DNA of 64,000 nucleotides from Bin87 sp965220055 (GCA_965220055.1 CBDCPE010000004.1:2976001-3040000); one strand, 5' to 3'; shown: positions 44,337 to 53,883, counted from the stretch's first letter. Numbers and translations: made by a program. Notes: generated from the sequence alone by a model not told the origin.

Positions 44337-44987
44337 TCAATCTGATCTTGCAGGGTAGATATGTTGGAGCTTACGGCGAGCATCTTGGGTGGTAAACCGC
44401 CAGTCTATGGCTGATTTTGCTGCGTTGCGCTCGCGTTCGAGCGCCGCAACCTCTCGCCGCAGCTCCGGCTCATCGCTGATACGGCGGTTCAGACACCCTC
44501 TGCTGAAGACGCTCAACTCGATCTCAGCCATGTTCAGCCAGCTGCCGTGCGTGGGAGTGTAATGAAACTCGAGGCGTTGGGCGATGCGCCGAGCTTCGCC
44601 GGGCTCAAATGCTTCGTAGAGTGAGCCGAGCTTGTGGGTGTTGAGGTTGTCCAGTACCAGCCTGACCACCGCGGCATCGGGGTAGGCCTCGTCCACCAGC
44701 CACCGCATCTGGTACGCGAAGTCCACCGCAGTGCGGCGCTCGGTCACCGCCACATGTCTCCATCCACCCTTCGGCTCGCAGATCATGAACAGGTTCCGTG
44801 TCCCGTTGCGCTGGTACTCGGTGTCATAGCGTGCCATCCGTCCGGGGGCAGCCGCCAGGGGCGGACGCACCTCCCCAGTCAATTGCCGGGAGGTCTCGTC
44901 GAAACACACTACCGGCCGCTCCGGATGGTACGCCTGTTGGTACAGGTCCAGCACGTCCTCCATCCGCGCCACGAACTCCCCGCTCAC
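44337..44987 (-). CDS. IS630 element D, ORF2 (DDE catalytic part)
   Basis: 216 codons: VVCFDETSRQLT (first Asp), VRLVLDNLNTH (second Asp), YTPTHGSWLNMAEIELS (Glu). The -1 frame relative to ORF1; upstream frame KNELKPWQKKEWCIPKVSGEF shows fusion translation after the A7 run. Confidence 0.87.
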   Translation of the reverse strand: MSGEFVARMEDVLDLYQQAYHPERPVVCFDETSRQLTGEVRPPLAAAPGRMARYDTEYQRNGTRNLFMICEPKGGWRHVAVTERRTAVDFAYQMRWLVDEAYPDAAVVRLVLDNLNTHKLGSLYEAFEPGEARRIAQRLEFHYTPTHGSWLNMAEIELSVFSRGCLNRRISDEPELRREVAALERERNAAKSAIDWRFTTQDARRKLQHIYPARSD

Positions 44988-45454
44988 CTTGGGGATACAC
45001 CACTCCTTCTTCTGCCACGGCTTGAGTTCGTTTTTTTGAGCATCTGGCGCACCGTCTCCAGGGAGATGCTATCGGCAAACTCCAACTCCACCACCTGGTC
45101 GGCCAACAACTGGAGTGTCCAGTGCGTGTGCCCTTCGGGCGCGGCGCTGCACGCAATGGCGATCAGGTGCGCTTCCTGCCTCCCGTCCAGCTTGCGCTCC
45201 TGGCCCGGCCGCGGTCGGTCATTGATGGCGGCCTCAAGTCCTTCCTCCACGTACCGCTTCCGTGCTCTGGCGACCGTGGCCGCGTTGACCAACAGCACAT
45301 CGGCTATCTCACGGTCCCTAACCCCCTGGTCAGCCTTGAGCAGCGACAGCGCACGCTTCACGGTGCGCACTGACGCCTTGCCTCGCTGGGACACCTCATT
45401 GAGACGGGAACGTTCGGCCTCGGTCAGTTCCACTTTATACTTGATGGCAGCCAT
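44984..45454 (-). CDS. IS630 element D, ORF1 (helix-turn-helix part)
   Basis: 156 aa: KYKVELTEAERSRLNEVSQRGKASVRTVKRALSLL, DREIADVLLVNAATVARARKRYVEEGL (helix-turn-helix), EAHLIAIACSAAPEGHTHWTLQLLADQVVEL and RQMLKKTNSS. Seven T on the + strand (45031-45037) are the A7 slippery run. Overlaps ORF2 by 4 nt. Confidence 0.85.
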   Translation of the reverse strand: MAAIKYKVELTEAERSRLNEVSQRGKASVRTVKRALSLLKADQGVRDREIADVLLVNAATVARARKRYVEEGLEAAINDRPRPGQERKLDGRQEAHLIAIACSAAPEGHTHWTLQLLADQVVELEFADSISLETVRQMLKKTNSSRGRRRSGVSPR

Positions 45455-45590
45455 GGCTGGGCACTCCCTCACAGAAAGATCATGCCCAAGTATGGCTGCT
45501 TTCTTATATTCTTACAAATCTACCTGGCAACGGTACTAGTATTACAACGACGGTTGACGAGTACGGACCTTGACTTTGGCCTATGCTAAA

Positions 45591-45643
45591 CAGTAGGATC
45601 GATCAAGTAGGCGTCCTCGTTACGAAATCCGTAATCGCCGAAA
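45591..45643 (+). repeat. Interspersed ~50-bp repeat, copy 2
   Basis: CAGTAGGATCGATCAAGTAG, then GCGTCCTCGTTACGAAATCC and GTAATCGCCGAAATG. Same orientation as copies 1 and 3. Confidence 0.7.
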
Positions 45644-45774
45644 TGCGAGATAGGAGACAGTTCGGGTGCACCACTGCATCCACCGCATCACAGGAGTTGG
45701 GTATCCCGTAAATGGGTGTGCCGGGCCTACAACAAGCCCGGCAGATTGCCTTGAACGAATGGGTCTGGCCTACC

Positions 45775-45827
45775 TAGTAGGATGGTTCAAGTAGGCGGCG
45801 TCAGTATGAGATCCGTAATCATCGATG
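45775..45827 (+). repeat. Interspersed ~50-bp repeat, copy 3
   Basis: TAGTAGGATGGTTCAAGTAG, then GCGGCGTCAGTATGAGATCC and GTAATCATCGATG; the final ATG is the start of the gene at 45825. Confidence 0.75.
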
Positions 45828-46373
45828 GACCGAAATAGCGGAGACACGCCGCACTTCGTGTGGTTCCTGACGGGTTGGAGTTCGGCCGAAGTCTTCTGGG
45901 CCGCCGCCTTTCTCGTAGGCTTTTTATTGATCTCCATCGGCGTCGGCGTCGAGTTGGCCATTGGGTTTCTGGCCGGACTTTTTTGCTGGAGCGCTTACCG
46001 ACCCGTCGGCCCGCAGGCCGGTCGTCGGTACAGCGAGTTCAAAGGTGTTCTCGGGGGCCCTGACGATATGGAGCCGTTTCTCGCCCGCACGACCTTGGAA
46101 AGGGTTTTCGATCCATTCGGGTGGTTCTACGGTACTGATGAACCGCCGCGTTGCCGTGTTTGGCTGCGCGGTGGTGATGTTGTCGACGCCGGGTCCCCGA
46201 CAATGTGGGGACGCTTCGCCAGTAGATGGACGAGGGCTCCGGTAATCCGAAATACATATTCGGGAGACTCCCGCCGGTCGCTCCATGTCCAGGGCGGAGA
46301 TGTCGAGAGGCGCACACCCCATTGTGCCGGCCCCGAGCAGCGACGTTTGGCGAAGCTCCAAGCGAAGGCATGA
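45825..46373 (+). CDS. Small putative membrane protein, family not recognised
   Basis: 182 aa. Residues 20-58 form one long or two short hydrophobic segments (AEVFWAAAFLVGFLLISIGVGVELAIGFLAGLFCW kept here only as description of about 35 residues; break after LISIGVG). A polar region follows (RRYSEFKGVLGGPDDMEPFL, WFYGTDEPPRCRVWLRGGDVVDAGSP). No strong ribosome site; the start codon is the last base triplet of repeat copy 3, so the leader is that repeat. The C-terminal third is Arg-rich and may be out of frame. Not recognised. Confidence 0.35.
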   Translation: MDRNSGDTPHFVWFLTGWSSAEVFWAAAFLVGFLLISIGVGVELAIGFLAGLFCWSAYRPVGPQAGRRYSEFKGVLGGPDDMEPFLARTTLERVFDPFGWFYGTDEPPRCRVWLRGGDVVDAGSPTMWGRFASRWTRAPVIRNTYSGDSRRSLHVQGGDVERRTPHCAGPEQRRLAKLQAKA

Positions 46374-46414
46374 AGAATTCGCTTCTAACCCCGAGCGGCG
46401 GAAGTCAGTGCGTT

Positions 46415-47901
46415 TCACTCCCCAGTTTCGATGTGCCCCCGCAACGGACCTTGGCGTTCGACGAATTCCCTGACCGCTTGGCCGACGTTGGCGCGATGGA
46501 ACTGGCCTGTCGACTCCACGACTTTCGTCTCCGGTCCGTGGTCCATCCTGATGGCTGCTTCACCAGTCGGCGCGACTGCCAGGCGGCATTCCAAGCCCGG
46601 CAGTTGGCGCAGGGCGACCTGTAGCACGATGAACCCGTCCGGACTGATTGAGATACCTTGGATGGGGTCGTCCAGGGTTTCGCAGAGTGTCCTGATGTCC
46701 TGCTCGATAAACCATGCGGCGGCGGTTACGGCGTTTCTGCGGTTGACGGTTTCGCCCTCCAACATGTGAAAGTCGCTGATCTTTTGTCGCAGTGCCTCTA
46801 CGCCGGAGACGGTGGCCGTCCTGACGCGAAGATCGTCGGGCAATGCGCGGGGTCCAGTCGGTGCGGTAGCACGGGGGCCGCGGGTTGCTTCGCCTGCTCT
46901 CTTATGGCACTCACCAGGTTCGACCACGTTTTTTCGCCGCCCAGAGGATTGGAGGTCGGGGCATTATCCCAGGCGGGGTCCTGTGCCTCCGGTTCCATCC
47001 TTGGGATCACCGGCGGGCCAGAGTCGTTCCCGCGTGCGGTCATTGCATCCAGCAGAGCGGGAGAAGGCTGCAACAGATGGGTGTCGTTCTTCGGGGGCTC
47101 CTCTGCCCAGACCACAAAGCGGTACTCACGCTGGGCTTGGTGCGAACGGTTTTTCGTGAACACCGCCCGCAAGAAATACTCCTGCTCCGAGATCGCGGAA
47201 TGCAACCAGTCGTCCACGTCATCAACGTACACGACCGACCCGTGAAATATTATCTGCGAAGGATGTTCGGTGCGGAACGACGGCCAACCCTTGAGGGTTG
47301 AAGTGGTTGGGAAAACAGGCCCCTGCGGTCCCAACTGCTCCGCAACCATGCTCCCGAGGGCGCGAGCAAACTCCCGTGGCCGGTATATCGGCGAAGCGTG
47401 GCAGTAACCTTCTCCGAGAGCGCCCCACCATTCCTGCCACTCCGCAGGGGTCGAAGGCACCATCGCGGCGCAGAATAGCCAGCCCTTCGGCCCGTACTCA
47501 AACGACCTGGTTCGGGTGACCGTCCGGTGGCTACTGATCGTTTGGGTTTTGCAGTCGAACCCCACCAACTCCGCGGCACGATTCAGGCTTTGGTTCCGAT
47601 GGTGCGCCCGCTCCAGGTCGTCCGGGTCGTCAATGGCCTCCTGTACGGTCTCGCTTTCGTGAAAGTAACCCTCGCCCGGATCCAGTATCAGGTTTTCCCC
47701 CTGGCGCCTGAACGTCCGAGGGGTCGAGATCTTCAGGTCGCTGCCGTTCTCGATGGCGTGTTCAGGACGGCACCCTTTGACAATCAGCGGGACTGGACCA
47801 CGGGCCGACGGATGACGAAGGTCGATGTACGTTACGGCGATCAGATTACCGAAGTGGTCGATGTGGTTTCCTTCCACAATGGTCAGTGGCGGGAAAGGCA
47901 T
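46415..47901 (-). pseudogene. Unrecognised ~490-residue protein split by a frameshift
   Basis: First frame 47901-46798 (367 codons): VTYIDLRHPSARGPVPLIV, RSFEYGPKGWLFCAAMVPS, GYCHASPIYRPREFARALG, VVYVDDVDDWLHSAISEQEYFLRAVFTKN and QREYRFVVWAEEPP. Near 46820 the adjacent minus frame takes over with RVRTATVSGVEALRQKISDF, AAAWFIEQDIRTL and DGFIVLQVALRQLPGLECRL to 46415. Composition is protein-like throughout, so one indel is likely. No signal peptide, no known domain. The start codon has no clear ribosome site. Confidence 0.5.
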
Positions 47902-48217
47902 CAGTTTGAACCCCCTGTCCGGCGTCTACCCCAACCGGATGTGCGCCGCCATCTTCGGCGAGCGTATCGACGGCCATTTGCACCGCGGGCCGACAGGCAC
48001 CCAAGCCGATGTCGGTCAGTCGCTCCGCATTCCCCCAACCGTGGGGGCCTCGCTCGTTCAGAACGTGCCTCAACGAGGCGCGTTCTCGCCGACAGCGCGT
48101 GTGCCAGACCGGACCGCAATGTGCCTCAGATCCGCAGTCGTCGTGAGGCCATAGCCGTCCAGTGCCCTCCTGAGCCCGCGTTGGCAGTGTTACTCTGCTT
48201 TTCCAGACGCCGGTCCG
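47902..48217. other. 316-bp stretch without a supported gene
   Basis: A 75-codon minus frame (48073-47846) resembles a gene fragment (CRPAVQMAVDTLAEDGGAHPV) but has no ribosome site. Nothing further is recognised. Confidence 0.4.
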
Positions 48218-48934
48218 TTAAACTGGCGCGGTTCTTGGATATACCGCGCCCCGCGTGATGGTGAGGTAGTTGTACTCGTCAATGAATTTTGCTAGTGTGC
48301 AACGGTCTCCGTCTCGCAAGTTCAATCTGTCGCAAACGTGCCCTGCAGGGTCTGCTACCCCGTGGTTTTCCAGAGCATCGCGTGCGATGGCCCTCGCCAG
48401 GCCCTGCATCCTAAGCAAGAAGTTGGTGTACGTGGCACCGGGCGTTTCTCCTTGTTGGCAGTAAGCCAGGAAAATGGGTCTGTCCCGCATGACGAAAAAG
48501 TCCGGGTTCAGGACCGCTAGGACCTTGGCGGCAATCGTACCGCCAACACAACGTACGGCCATAAGTTGGTTGAAGGACTTTTCGATGGTTGGCCGCAACG
48601 CCGTTATGTCAGCCTTGTCCAATCGTTCATACCGGAGGTCCCTTGCCAAGACGTCTGGTTTACTCAAAGCTCGTTGGAGTCCGTCTCTCACTTCAACGCC
48701 TGCGTGTGTTCCGAACGCGCCCAAGAAGTCCCTCAGACCTTTGGCGGTCGCGTCGTTGCAGTCGTCCAGTGCCTTCATGCGGAAGCTCTCAGTGTTCACA
48801 GCAGCCCACGCGCTGACGAAACTCGGGAAATCCTTCCTGTAGACACGGGACCACCACAATATCTGGTCCACTGTGGTGGGGTCGGACGCATCTGCCGTGA
48901 TCAGGGCACTACAGTTGTGTGCGCACATCGCCAT
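48218..48934 (-). CDS. Putative helix-hairpin-helix (DNA-glycosylase-like) protein
   Basis: 238 aa from the ATG at 48934; the frame is open to 49078, but upstream codons look non-coding. The core IEKSFNQLMAVRCVGGTIAA followed by KVLAVLNPDFFVMRDRPIF resembles the HhH plus invariant helix seen in small glycosylase-like proteins (hairpin VGGTIAAKVL, then Pro-Asp-Phe). The N-terminal half (DQILWWSRVYRKDFPSFVSA) is helical. No Cys cluster for an iron-sulfur site. The family was not recognised with certainty; function unknown. Confidence 0.45.
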   Translation of the reverse strand: MAMCAHNCSALITADASDPTTVDQILWWSRVYRKDFPSFVSAWAAVNTESFRMKALDDCNDATAKGLRDFLGAFGTHAGVEVRDGLQRALSKPDVLARDLRYERLDKADITALRPTIEKSFNQLMAVRCVGGTIAAKVLAVLNPDFFVMRDRPIFLAYCQQGETPGATYTNFLLRMQGLARAIARDALENHGVADPAGHVCDRLNLRDGDRCTLAKFIDEYNYLTITRGAVYPRTAPV

Positions 48935-49232
48935 CGCTCGGGAGCATGAGCCGCAAGGTCCTACTGGAAAATAGGTGTTCAGATTGGGGCACTGGGGGTA
49001 TTGTGCCCTGTACAGCGTGCCGGTACAATGGATCGAGCCCGACGGAGTTTTGGCGAACCGGTGTCGGGCCCGAGTCAAGCGGTTGGAGCCACGATGGAAA
49101 TCGGTGCGGTCGTTTTTCTGTTAACGAGGCAGACGGGGTTACCCGTCGACTCCAACTGGCTTGGTAGTCTACCACCTTTCCCTGGTCCGGGCCAGAACCC
49201 CAGGAGGCATCATCTGAAAGGAGCGCACAAAC

Positions 49233-49784
49233 ATGGACACAGCACGGTATGTGGCCCAACTGACGGCCGCGGCGAAGCAACTCGATTCCCGGGCGGCGGA
49301 CCTGCAGGCAGAGCTGGAACAGGTGGACGCCGGCAGGAAGGCGCTACGCGAAATCATCGCCCGACATGGTGCCGGCCAACCCACGGCGGCGGAGTGCCCC
49401 GTGTCCGACGAGGAAATCAGACAGATCGGCAACCGCCGGCTGTCCTTGCGGCGCATCGCCGAACTGAGTCCGGATCAAACCGTGCACCTGCGCACCGCGG
49501 CCCGCTGGATTCACAATGCCGACCCCCAGGGCGCGAAGCGGGACTCGGTCAGAGCCACCCTGCTCCGGTACGTGAAACAGAGCTCCGACTGGGAGGACGC
49601 GGGAGACGGACGTTTCCGGCTCGTCGGCGATTCGGAGATCAACAGGCCCACGCCTCCCGCTGGCAGGCCGGAATCCGAGCCTGCCAGTCCCGACGCGGGC
49701 GTTGGCCCTGTGTCGGGAGCAGACCCCGACCAAACACTCCCGTCGGTCAACACCGATGGTGGATCTCCAACGGGTCAAGAGTAG
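49233..49784 (+). CDS. Coiled-coil plus winged-helix-like protein of unknown function
   Basis: 183 aa with AAGGAG 9 nt before the ATG, so a real gene is likely. Residues 1-45 are a coiled coil (YVAQLTAAAKQLDSRAADLQ, AELEQVDAGRKALREIIARH). Residues about 60-125 look like a small winged helix (LSLRRIAELSPDQ, ARWIHNADPQGAKRDSVRAT, LLRYVKQSSDWEDAGDGRFRL), as in HARE or restriction-linked domains. The rest is a Pro/Ser/Asp-rich tail. No neighbour clarifies its role. Confidence 0.55.
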   Translation: MDTARYVAQLTAAAKQLDSRAADLQAELEQVDAGRKALREIIARHGAGQPTAAECPVSDEEIRQIGNRRLSLRRIAELSPDQTVHLRTAARWIHNADPQGAKRDSVRATLLRYVKQSSDWEDAGDGRFRLVGDSEINRPTPPAGRPESEPASPDAGVGPVSGADPDQTLPSVNTDGGSPTGQE

Positions 49785-49885
49785 CCAAAGTGTTTCCAAA
49801 AGTTTCAGCCGATGACACTTTCTCGTCGCGGTATAACACCCACAATAGTAGAATATGTGTACTGATAAACGAGGAAAAAGAATAT

Positions 49886-49921
49886 GCGAAGCCGTCAATC
49901 TCTCACCGTCGACGGCTTCGC
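49886..49921 (+). terminator. 11-bp perfect hairpin after the winged-helix gene
   Basis: GCGAAGCCGTC (49886-49896) pairs with GACGGCTTCGC (49911-49921) around a 14-nt loop. No T tract follows. Either a terminator-like structure or part of the left end of the following transposase unit. Confidence 0.5.
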
Positions 49922-49958
49922 GTAGCTCCCCCAGACGACCAAATCCAAGCGGGCTACT

Positions 49959-51278
49959 ATGGGCATTATAGCAAGTCAACCGGAAGATACCAGTGAACAC
50001 CAAGACACTAGCATTTGCGCCGACCTCTGGCCGGCCCGCCACGTCATCGACCAGATCAGGTTGCGTGATCGAGAGCCCGTCGTCCGCGCCATCCTCATGT
50101 CCTATCACCCCGACGTCCGGGGCGTCGACGGCGCCAGTGCTCTCTGGGACGAGTTACAGAACAACGAAACGTACCGCAAGCGTGCTGGCTTCCGCGCCGA
50201 CGGGTCGGATCTGTGCTCCCGCCCCACCATACAGCGGACCATCCAGAAAATGGCGGACTACTGGGAACTGTTCTTGGAGTGCTTCAACAAGCTGACCGAC
50301 GAGGTCAAGGAGATGGATCCCGAATTCGGTGAGGAGGTGGCGGTGGACGGCACGGCGGTCTGGTCCCACTGCAATCCCAATCGCAAGACTAGGGCGTTCC
50401 GAAAAAGCGACGGCTGCGACCCCGAGACCTGCGAGGTGTGCCACCGCTGCAACGGCAACGAGAAACCCAACCAGTGCCGGTGCAGCCGGAGCGATCAGGA
50501 CGCCTGGTGGAAATTCACCTACAAGTCCCGCGCCAACAAGGGCATCGAGTGGGTGTACGGATATGGAATTCTGGTCGTGGCGTGCGTCAGGACCCAGCGG
50601 CCTATCGGTTTGCAGGTGTACACGCCAACCGTCGGCGAATCGAAGCTGGTTGCTCCGTTGGTTGATGAACTGAAGGACCGATTCCCGTGGTTCGATCCCG
50701 GCGTCCTTGAAGGCGACGCGGGATTTGCCCATGCCAAACTCGTAACCGAAATGCTGGACCAGCACATCGCGTTGATTGCGCCGCTGCCCGAATTGAAGGA
50801 AGGCAGTCTGTACCGGGGCGCTTTCACCAAAGAAGGCGTGCCCACCTGCAAGGACAAAGAGCCTCTGGTCTATGACCGGACCGATGAAGAGACCGGCAAC
50901 TACGTCTATCGTCTTTCGGACAAGTGCAATCCATCAGGAAAATGCTTACGCACCAAGGTACGGAAACCCGCCACGGGGTACCGCCTCGTGGATCTTGAAG
51001 TCTGGTTGGATCCGCTGGCCGACCCTTGGCTCTACGGCTACCCGTGGCGACGCGGCAGTGAGGAGTGGCAAGTGTTCTACAGACACCGGGGCGCCATCGA
51101 GCGGCTCTTCAACGAGTGGAAAGAAGTCTGCCGCCTGAATGCACACAAGCATCGCGGATTGGCGAGGGTACGGCTGCACGTCGTCCTGCAGGCTCTGGTA
51201 TGCCAAGCCAAGAACGTGTACGACGACCGGATCCGCCTGGCAGAGGAGCAGTCGGACGGCTTGCTTGTGGCCGCATAG
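49959..51278 (+). CDS. DDE transposase (IS4/IS1182-like, Cys-rich insert)
   Basis: 439 aa. RNase-H transposase: EVAVDGTAVWSHCNPN (first Asp), VLEGDAGFAHAKLVTEML (second Asp) and FYRHRGAIERLFNEWKEVCRL (Glu), followed by HKHRGLARVRLHVVLQAL. Between residues about 150 and 180 there is a cysteine cluster CDPETCEVCHRC...CRCS that could bind zinc, as seen in some DDE_Tnp_1 proteins. The reading frame is intact. I found no terminal inverted repeats or target duplication, so the element boundaries are unknown. Confidence 0.75.
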   Translation: MGIIASQPEDTSEHQDTSICADLWPARHVIDQIRLRDREPVVRAILMSYHPDVRGVDGASALWDELQNNETYRKRAGFRADGSDLCSRPTIQRTIQKMADYWELFLECFNKLTDEVKEMDPEFGEEVAVDGTAVWSHCNPNRKTRAFRKSDGCDPETCEVCHRCNGNEKPNQCRCSRSDQDAWWKFTYKSRANKGIEWVYGYGILVVACVRTQRPIGLQVYTPTVGESKLVAPLVDELKDRFPWFDPGVLEGDAGFAHAKLVTEMLDQHIALIAPLPELKEGSLYRGAFTKEGVPTCKDKEPLVYDRTDEETGNYVYRLSDKCNPSGKCLRTKVRKPATGYRLVDLEVWLDPLADPWLYGYPWRRGSEEWQVFYRHRGAIERLFNEWKEVCRLNAHKHRGLARVRLHVVLQALVCQAKNVYDDRIRLAEEQSDGLLVAA

Positions 51279-51856
51279 GAGGCGCAGGCAAAATTGACGG
51301 CACGCCCGCTGTCGACTACTAGCGGGGAAAACACCCTCATCGCGTTCGTCTTGCAGCGTCCGCTTCGTGGACGGGCGTCACGCAAGCGCACACTTCCCAC
51401 CTGAATTAAGCCCAACAGTACCATCTACTGGGCAATTCCATTTTACCCCACAAAACCGTGCGCGACATCAGCCCAGCTCGCTCATTGGGTTCTGCCGCGG
51501 CTCGTCGCACCGTTTTGTCAGGGGCATCCCGTGCGACGCAGACCAGCAAACCAGGATCTGTTGGCCGGTCAATTCCGGCCGGTTCTGGAACAAAATCCTG
51601 ATTTCGCTTTTCGTAGAGTCTTTTACGATAAATCCTCGTGGATCTGTAATCTACTAGGAATCCGTCACTGCCATTTTTGAACAGACTATTTTGAGCTACC
51701 CTATTCGTTAGGGGCAGAGTGTCGGGGATTTTCGCATGGATTTACAGGATTGGCATATTGGCACGATTGGAGCGAGGGAACGTCCAACTGGGGCGCGGTG
51801 CCGCAATCGTTATAATGGCGCGGTCACCAGAGAGCACCCTGCGGGTCATCGCCTTA
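51279..51856. other. 578-bp intergenic stretch
   Basis: No gene. AT-rich parts at 51600-51690 and 51715-51770. Lies between the Cys-rich transposase and the IS5 copy. Confidence 0.5.
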
Positions 51857-52719
51857 AGAGCCTGTCTACGATCTTTTGAGGATTAGCACTATGAAGGCAA
51901 GCACCGCCATTTGCAGGCTGGTATTGAGCTTCCTTTCACAGTTCTTCCAGAGTCGGCGGCACTTTTCCAGCCAGGCGAAAGATCGCTCCACCACCCATCG
52001 CTTTGGCAGCACCACGAAGGTGTGCAGTTCGTTGCGTTTCACCACTGCCACTGCGGCTCCCAACCGGCTTTGCACCGCAGCGGCAAAGGGCTTCCCGGTG
52101 TAACCCCCGTCGACCAGCACCTTCTGGACCTGGCTGAGGTCGGCCCGGTTTTCGTCAAACATCGCCAAAGCCCCAGCCCGGTCGGCAACATTGGCGGTAG
52201 TCACAGGTATCGCATGGGGCAATCCTTGCGTGTCCACCGCGATGTGACGCTTGATTCCGGACACCTTCTTGCCCGCGTCATAGCCCTTGTGCCCGGCGGT
52301 GTCCGGGTTCTTGACGCTCTGGGAGTCCACGATGCAGAAGCTGGTCTGCTCTTTCCGTCCATTGCTTTGCCGGACCGCGCCAACCGATTTTTAAAGGACT
52401 TGCTCCAGAATGGATTCTTTCGCCGGGCCAGGCTGCTCGCTCCATTGCCGGAAATACTGGTAGCAAGTGCGCCAATTGGGGAAGTCCGCAGGCAGCATTC
52501 GCCACTGGCACCCGCTTTTCAAGAGGTACAGCACGCCGCAGCAAACGTCATACAAGTCCACGGTGCGGGGTTTGGTCCGGCGGCGAGCCGACTCCAACGT
52601 CGGCAGAATCCGGGCGAATTGCTTTCGGCTGATGTCGCTGGGATAGGAATGAGACATGATTACCCCTCCCCTGATAATAGTCTCAACTTAACCTATTTCA
52701 GAGATCGTAGACAGGTTCT
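51857..52719 (-). mobile_element. IS5-family element, copy 1 (863 bp), inactive
   Basis: Inverted ends AGAGCCTGTCTACGATCT and AGAACCTGTCTACGATCT. Nearly identical to copy 2 (58713-59575) in opposite orientation. Confidence 0.85.
51866..52657 (-). pseudogene. IS5 transposase with in-frame stop (copy 1)
   Basis: Same protein as the intact copy 2 but CTA AAA became CTT TAA at 52391-52396, placing a TAA in frame after ILEQVL; the rest (KSVGAVRQSNGRKEQ onward) is intact in frame. A few other codons differ (NPDTAGHKGYD versus NTDSADSKGYD). Confidence 0.85.
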
Positions 52720-52782
52720 GAGAACGTTGCGGGAGTTCTGGGAGCGGCGCCCTGACGCAAGGCAACCGCTGCTTGACTGGTA

Positions 52783-53154
52783 TCACGTAGTTGAACACGC
52801 AGATTGGAAGTTTGGGTTCAGCATGGTCTGCCGGGTCTGGTTTGCTCTTGCAGGCTGCTGGATTCTCTGGTAGATGATCTTTCGTTCACTGCCGTCGATG
52901 GTTCTGAGAGCACTCTGCGCGATATCCAGGTGGAGTGGGCGTTGCAGCCACACGATCGCGTGCGAATTGCGAGCGGCTACGGTGAATGAAGTGTCATCGA
53001 AATTCAGCCCAACCGTGGGTTCGAGGAATTCTAGGAACGAGGCAGGCGGCAACTGAGTGGCAATCTTCGCCACAACCTTCTCCCACACGTCTGCCGGTTC
53101 ACTGCTTTCTGTGATGACCATCGCCGGTCCATTGGTTGACCACTGCGTGTCCAT
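52783..53154 (-). CDS. DnaA domain-I-like replication protein fragment
   Basis: 123 aa. VWEKVVAKIATQLPPASFLEF, LEPTVGLNFDDTSFTVAARN, then HAIVWLQRPLHLDIAQSAL and GSERKIIYQ follow the pattern of the DnaA N-terminal (domain I) fold: W-x2-V, hydrophobic strand F-x-V-x2-N, W-L. No AAA+ domain follows. Such stand-alone domain-I proteins occur beside plasmid or integrative-element replication genes. It begins within the repeats downstream of the winged-helix gene and is convergent with IS5 copy 1. Confidence 0.6.
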   Translation of the reverse strand: MDTQWSTNGPAMVITESSEPADVWEKVVAKIATQLPPASFLEFLEPTVGLNFDDTSFTVAARNSHAIVWLQRPLHLDIAQSALRTIDGSERKIIYQRIQQPARANQTRQTMLNPNFQSACSTT

Positions 53155-53156
53155 CG

Positions 53157-53224
53157 GTTGACTATCGGGTGTCGCAGGGTCATCTATTGGCTGTCTATCA
53201 GTTGACTATCAGGTGTCGTAGGGT
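53157..53224. repeat. Tandem iteron-like direct repeats
   Basis: Two copies of GTTGACTATCRGGTGTCGYA plus GGGT spaced 44 nt apart, with smaller repeats of GTCTATCAG between and after. They span the end of the winged-helix gene and the intergenic gap to the DnaA-like gene. Confidence 0.6.
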
Positions 53225-53630
53225 TGTCTATCAGAGGTCCCTTGACAGTCGCCTGAACGGGTCGAGGCTCAGGATCGGGTTCTCGGGAGCTCGTTCGACT
53301 GGGGCGCTTTAAGGTGATGGCGGCCACCATCGCCAGTTGCCGGGGCTCTTTGTGGGTGAGATAGCAGAGGATGGGGCCTGTCTTCGAGACAGTGAGTCGC
53401 CCGGCATCCTTTAATCCTGAAATGACGCGATTGATCGTTCTAGGAGTTACCCCTAGGGCGACCGCCAGTTCCTTTTGGGACGGCCATACGGGACCCGATG
53501 CATTCATGCACAGATCGTCAATGACTTGGTAGACACGTTCGGACAGATCGGATTGAGGTGGTGACGCTGAAGCCGTGAACGATACTCCGTCGATGGTAGT
53601 GGAGACAATGGACTGATCTGCCGGCTGCAT
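53184..53630 (-). CDS. Winged-helix DNA-binding protein, probable replication initiator or regulator
   Basis: 148 aa from the ATG at 53630 (GAGAAG 6 nt upstream). Helix-turn-helix core LSERVYQVIDDLCMNASGPV, WPSQKELAVALGVTPRTINR, VISGLKDAGRLTV; a GntR/replication-initiator-type winged helix. The C-terminus is basic and then low-complexity (PSRTSSREPDPEPRPVQ...), encoded by the iteron-like repeats. Domain order and neighbourhood (DnaA-like, ParA, RHH) suggest a plasmid-type initiator, as inference. Confidence 0.6.
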   Translation of the reverse strand: MQPADQSIVSTTIDGVSFTASASPPQSDLSERVYQVIDDLCMNASGPVWPSQKELAVALGVTPRTINRVISGLKDAGRLTVSKTGPILCYLTHKEPRQLAMVAAITLKRPSRTSSREPDPEPRPVQATVKGPLIDNPTTPDSQLIDSQ

Positions 53631-53883
53631 GATGGACTTCTCTAATTGCCTCAAGGAGTTCGGCGGAGTTACGTTGCGGCTGGCCTACCGGACCGAGTGA
53701 AGATCGAGGCTGCTGCTGACGGAGTAAGCCGGGCAGTGGAGGCTCGACTGATGCAACGAGTGGGCGCGGTCTTGCTGGTAGGTGATAACCGCCGGCATCC
53801 GGCCTGCATGTGCTGTTGCCGGGGTTGGCGTGCCCTCTCGTAGTCCGGGCGTGGAATCTACGGCAATCGGTCTCTCCGGCTTA

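Larger units (their letters stand above)
44329..45536 (-). mobile_element. IS630-family element D (poly-A type), 1208 bp
   Basis: Ends GTACCGTT/AACGGTAC flanked by TA (44327-44328 and 45537-45538). Two intact transposase frames on the minus strand. Confidence 0.88.
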
